Source: JABFRJ01 sp964389095 (GTDB taxonomy: Bacteria; Pseudomonadota; Alphaproteobacteria; Rhizobiales; Hyphomicrobiaceae). From it: a stretch of DNA of 64,000 bases. How positions within the stretch are numbered: the stretch's first letter is position 1; each line of letters opens with the position of its first letter. Shown here piece by piece: positions 62,582 through 64,000 of the stretch. The translations under genes and the position numbers were made by a program. The stretch lies in NCBI GenBank assembly GCA_964389095.1, contig CAYMEB010000001.1:1-64000 (forward strand), given 5' to 3'. The notes beneath the pieces were generated by a model. It made no database searches. It had not been told where the DNA came from and saw nothing but the letters and a program-made list of their open reading frames with translations.

Positions 62582-62902
62582 TCAGACGGTGAAATCCTGG
62601 AGCTTTCCGCCCTTGGCCAGCTTGGCGACGAGCCAGCGCGGCTGGCGTCCGCGACCGGTCCAGGTCTCGGATTTGTTGTCCGGATTGATGTACTTGATGG
62701 CGACCTTGCCACCGCGCCCTTTGCCGCGCGCATTGGGGAAAATATCGCCGATCGTGAAGCCTTCGGACTCCAGCATGCCCTCGATCTTCTCGCGCAGCTC
62801 GGTCTTGCGATCCTCTTTCTTGCGAGCCATCGCGCTACGGAGCTTCGTCTCCATCTCGTTTAGCTCTTTCCAAGAAAGGCTGTCGTACTTGATCGCGGCC
62901 AT
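62582..62902 (-). CDS. H-NS family nucleoid protein (HvrA-like)
   Basis: A 106-residue DNA-binding protein. The N-terminal half is a coiled-coil oligomerisation region (SWKELNEMETKLRSAMARKKEDRKTELREKIEG, parts). The C-terminal DNA-binding motif is TWTGRGRQPRWL with the flanking YINPDNKSE, the AT-hook-like loop of H-NS/HvrA proteins that bind AT-rich DNA. It begins with ATG 62902 and faces a lower-GC region. Such proteins silence foreign AT-rich DNA or, as HvrA, modulate photosynthesis or nitrogen genes in Rhodobacter; the target here is not known. Confidence 0.93.
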   Translation of the reverse strand: MAAIKYDSLSWKELNEMETKLRSAMARKKEDRKTELREKIEGMLESEGFTIGDIFPNARGKGRGGKVAIKYINPDNKSETWTGRGRQPRWLVAKLAKGGKLQDFTV

Positions 62903-63600
62903 CAGGTCGTCTCCTGGATTTTTTGAAGGGGCGGCACATGCTGCGCCGAAACTATTCGAAGCTTCGTCTAGCTCCCCTCGGGAAACTACACAACTCTATA
63001 TTACCAGATCCCTAACACATTAGAATTGCAATGTCTTTACAGGGTAGTTGCGCGGGAGAACAAGAATTCGCCACCAGACGTTGTACTTTATGGCAATGCC
63101 CAGCGCCTGGTGATTATCGTATGGGCACGGCGCGAGTGTGTCGGTAAATGCGCCGTCGGCTAAATATCCGGAATATCGGGCGCCGGATGTCCCACGAGTC
63201 ATTGATTTGAACGCCGTCCCCCTCGACGGATTATGAAGCCGGAAATCGACGCGCCCGGTGAGGGGTGCACGAATGTCCAAATGCGATCCTGCAACGATAA
63301 GTGCGCCCTTATCCGACCTGGCGGGCTCGGTGAGTTGATTGCGACGAGCTAGGCTGCGGAGCATGTCTCGTATTCAATCCCGCCTGTCTGGCCTGAACGG
63401 CCACGAGGCCGTGGTGACGCCCCAAGCGTCTGCATGGGCGTGAACGTCGCGCCGTAGGTATGGTCCCGCGCGTCGCGTGGGTTCCTGGCTTCCGCGCCCG
63501 GATTGTGATCTAATGTTCGTATTCGTCGCGGTGGACGCGTTTCACGTCCCGCGAGAAATCTGCAGACAGTATGGCCTGTTGGCGACCAAGGAGATCCAGA
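62903..63600. other. 698-base lower-GC gap between hns and the last gene
   Basis: This is the least GC-rich stretch of the window, most clearly at about 62925-63180 (for example the AT-rich part around 62985-63030). It holds the hns promoter, a weak reading frame at 63020-63364 on the minus strand (listed separately) and the promoter of the gene at 63601. No mobile-element end, direct repeat or tRNA was recognised. Confidence 0.55.
63020..63364 (-). CDS. Possible small hypothetical protein
   Basis: A 114-residue frame from ATG 63364 that I do not recognise. It contains DIRAPLTGRVDF, TSGARYSGYLADGAF and CPYDNHQALGIA, and ends WRILVLPRNYPVKTLQF. Third-position GC is clearly lower than in the neighbouring genes, so it is either a recent acquisition or not a gene. 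There is no clear ribosome-binding site, and no TM segment or signal peptide. Kept as a low-confidence call. Confidence 0.22.
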   Translation of the reverse strand: MLRSLARRNQLTEPARSDKGALIVAGSHLDIRAPLTGRVDFRLHNPSRGTAFKSMTRGTSGARYSGYLADGAFTDTLAPCPYDNHQALGIAIKYNVWWRILVLPRNYPVKTLQF

Positions 63601-64000
63601 ATGGCCATGAAGACACCGTTCGACGGCGCCTTTCCTCCTGGTCTGAGCGAGGACGCGAAACAGGCTGCCCTTTCGGCACTCGAGGCAATGGCGGATTGGC
63701 GCTCGGAGATGACGGCGACCACCGAGCGGCAGAATGCCCGGGTAGCCGAGAAAATGGCTGCTGCGGCGAAGGCGCTGGGCTGGCCGGCCGAGATCGTCGA
63801 TGCAACTCGGTCGCACATGCAGGCGGCGTCGAAGATGCAGGTTGAAATGATGGATCAGATGATGGCGGTGTGGAAGGAGCAACTCCGCCACCCCGACCCG
63901 GCTGCGGCGGTCAAGTCGATGATGTCGCGGATGTCCGCTGGAGGCCTGCCGGGCATGATGCCGGGCGCCGACGGCATGGCCAACCCGATGCAGTTCTGGA
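63601..64000 (+). CDS. Helical, possibly phasin-like protein, N-terminal 133 residues
   Basis: An incomplete gene cut by the right edge. ATG 63601 has AAGGAG 7 bases upstream. The visible protein starts MAMKTPFDG, then Ala/Met/Glu/Lys-rich helices (ALEAMADWRSEM, RVAEKMAAAAKAL, MQAASKMQVEMMDQMMAVWKEQL) and a Gly/Met-rich end (GLPGMMPGADGMANPMQFW). The pattern of Gln/Ala/Met amphipathic helices and a Met-Asp-Gln-Met-Met cluster resembles phasins or the PhaM/PhaE-type PHA granule proteins, but this is a compositional resemblance only. No membrane segment is visible. Confidence 0.55.
   Translation, partial: MAMKTPFDGAFPPGLSEDAKQAALSALEAMADWRSEMTATTERQNARVAEKMAAAAKALGWPAEIVDATRSHMQAASKMQVEMMDQMMAVWKEQLRHPDPAAAVKSMMSRMSAGGLPGMMPGADGMANPMQFW

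Overview
The window is a gene-dense, high-GC stretch from an alphaproteobacterial chromosome. The lineage is inferred from several alphaproteobacterial traits: lipid A hydrolase LpxI rather than LpxH, a fused IspDF enzyme, the dusB-ntrB-ntrC order, an HvrA-type H-NS protein and a Do protease/response regulator/kinase/glnE block. The genus cannot be fixed from sequence alone. No rRNA, tRNA, CRISPR array, insertion sequence or phage gene was recognised. Nearly all coding sequence is on genes of normal length; many long antisense reading frames exist only because of the GC-rich codon usage.

Region 1 (1-5000) is a 2-aminoethylphosphonate degradation operon read leftward, phnW - phnA - small membrane protein - phnY. 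PhnW makes phosphonoacetaldehyde, PhnY oxidises it to phosphonoacetate and PhnA splits that into acetate and phosphate. A divergent LysR regulator with a T-N11-A type palindrome in the shared promoter region probably controls it. Region 2 (5227-9229) holds an AtuA-family protein and an unusual protein with a Clp N-domain followed by a long coiled coil and no ATPase. Region 3 (9343-22959) is the classic essential envelope cluster pyrH-frr-uppS-cdsA-dxr-rseP-bamA-lpxD-fabZ-lpxA-lpxI-lpxB. It lacks rpsB-tsf upstream and skp between bamA and lpxD, and its LpxI carries a degenerate second copy of its catalytic domain.

Region 4 (22982-27675) has a PRMT-like methyltransferase tightly linked to a secreted NodB-type deacetylase, and a GMC oxidoreductase with an enoyl-CoA hydratase-like protein. 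Region 5 (27810-35980) is a sugar-uptake operon (binding protein, two permeases, ATPase, GH31 glycosidase) with a divergent alpha/beta hydrolase. Region 6 (36086-45644) is mixed metabolism: SufE, a cytochrome P450, a D-hydroxyacid dehydrogenase, small envelope proteins, a stand-alone receiver protein, a nitronate monooxygenase, a von Willebrand A protein, a nitroreductase and a flavin reductase-like protein.

Region 7 (45663-52331) is a leftward Do protease - response regulator - histidine kinase - glnE block. Region 8 (52454-56708) is a rightward set of envelope genes: an atypical trypsin-like protease with a peptidoglycan-binding tail, a Met/His/Gly-rich EF-hand protein, an ECF-type sigma factor, a one-TM probable anti-sigma factor and a CnrX-like metal sensor. 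This looks like an envelope calcium/metal-stress module and is the best candidate for a little-described system. Region 9 (56842-62902) has MarR, IspDF, DusB-NtrB-NtrC and an H-NS protein, with two clear intrinsic terminators. The right end (62903-64000) is a lower-GC gap followed by the start of a helical, possibly phasin-like protein cut by the window edge.
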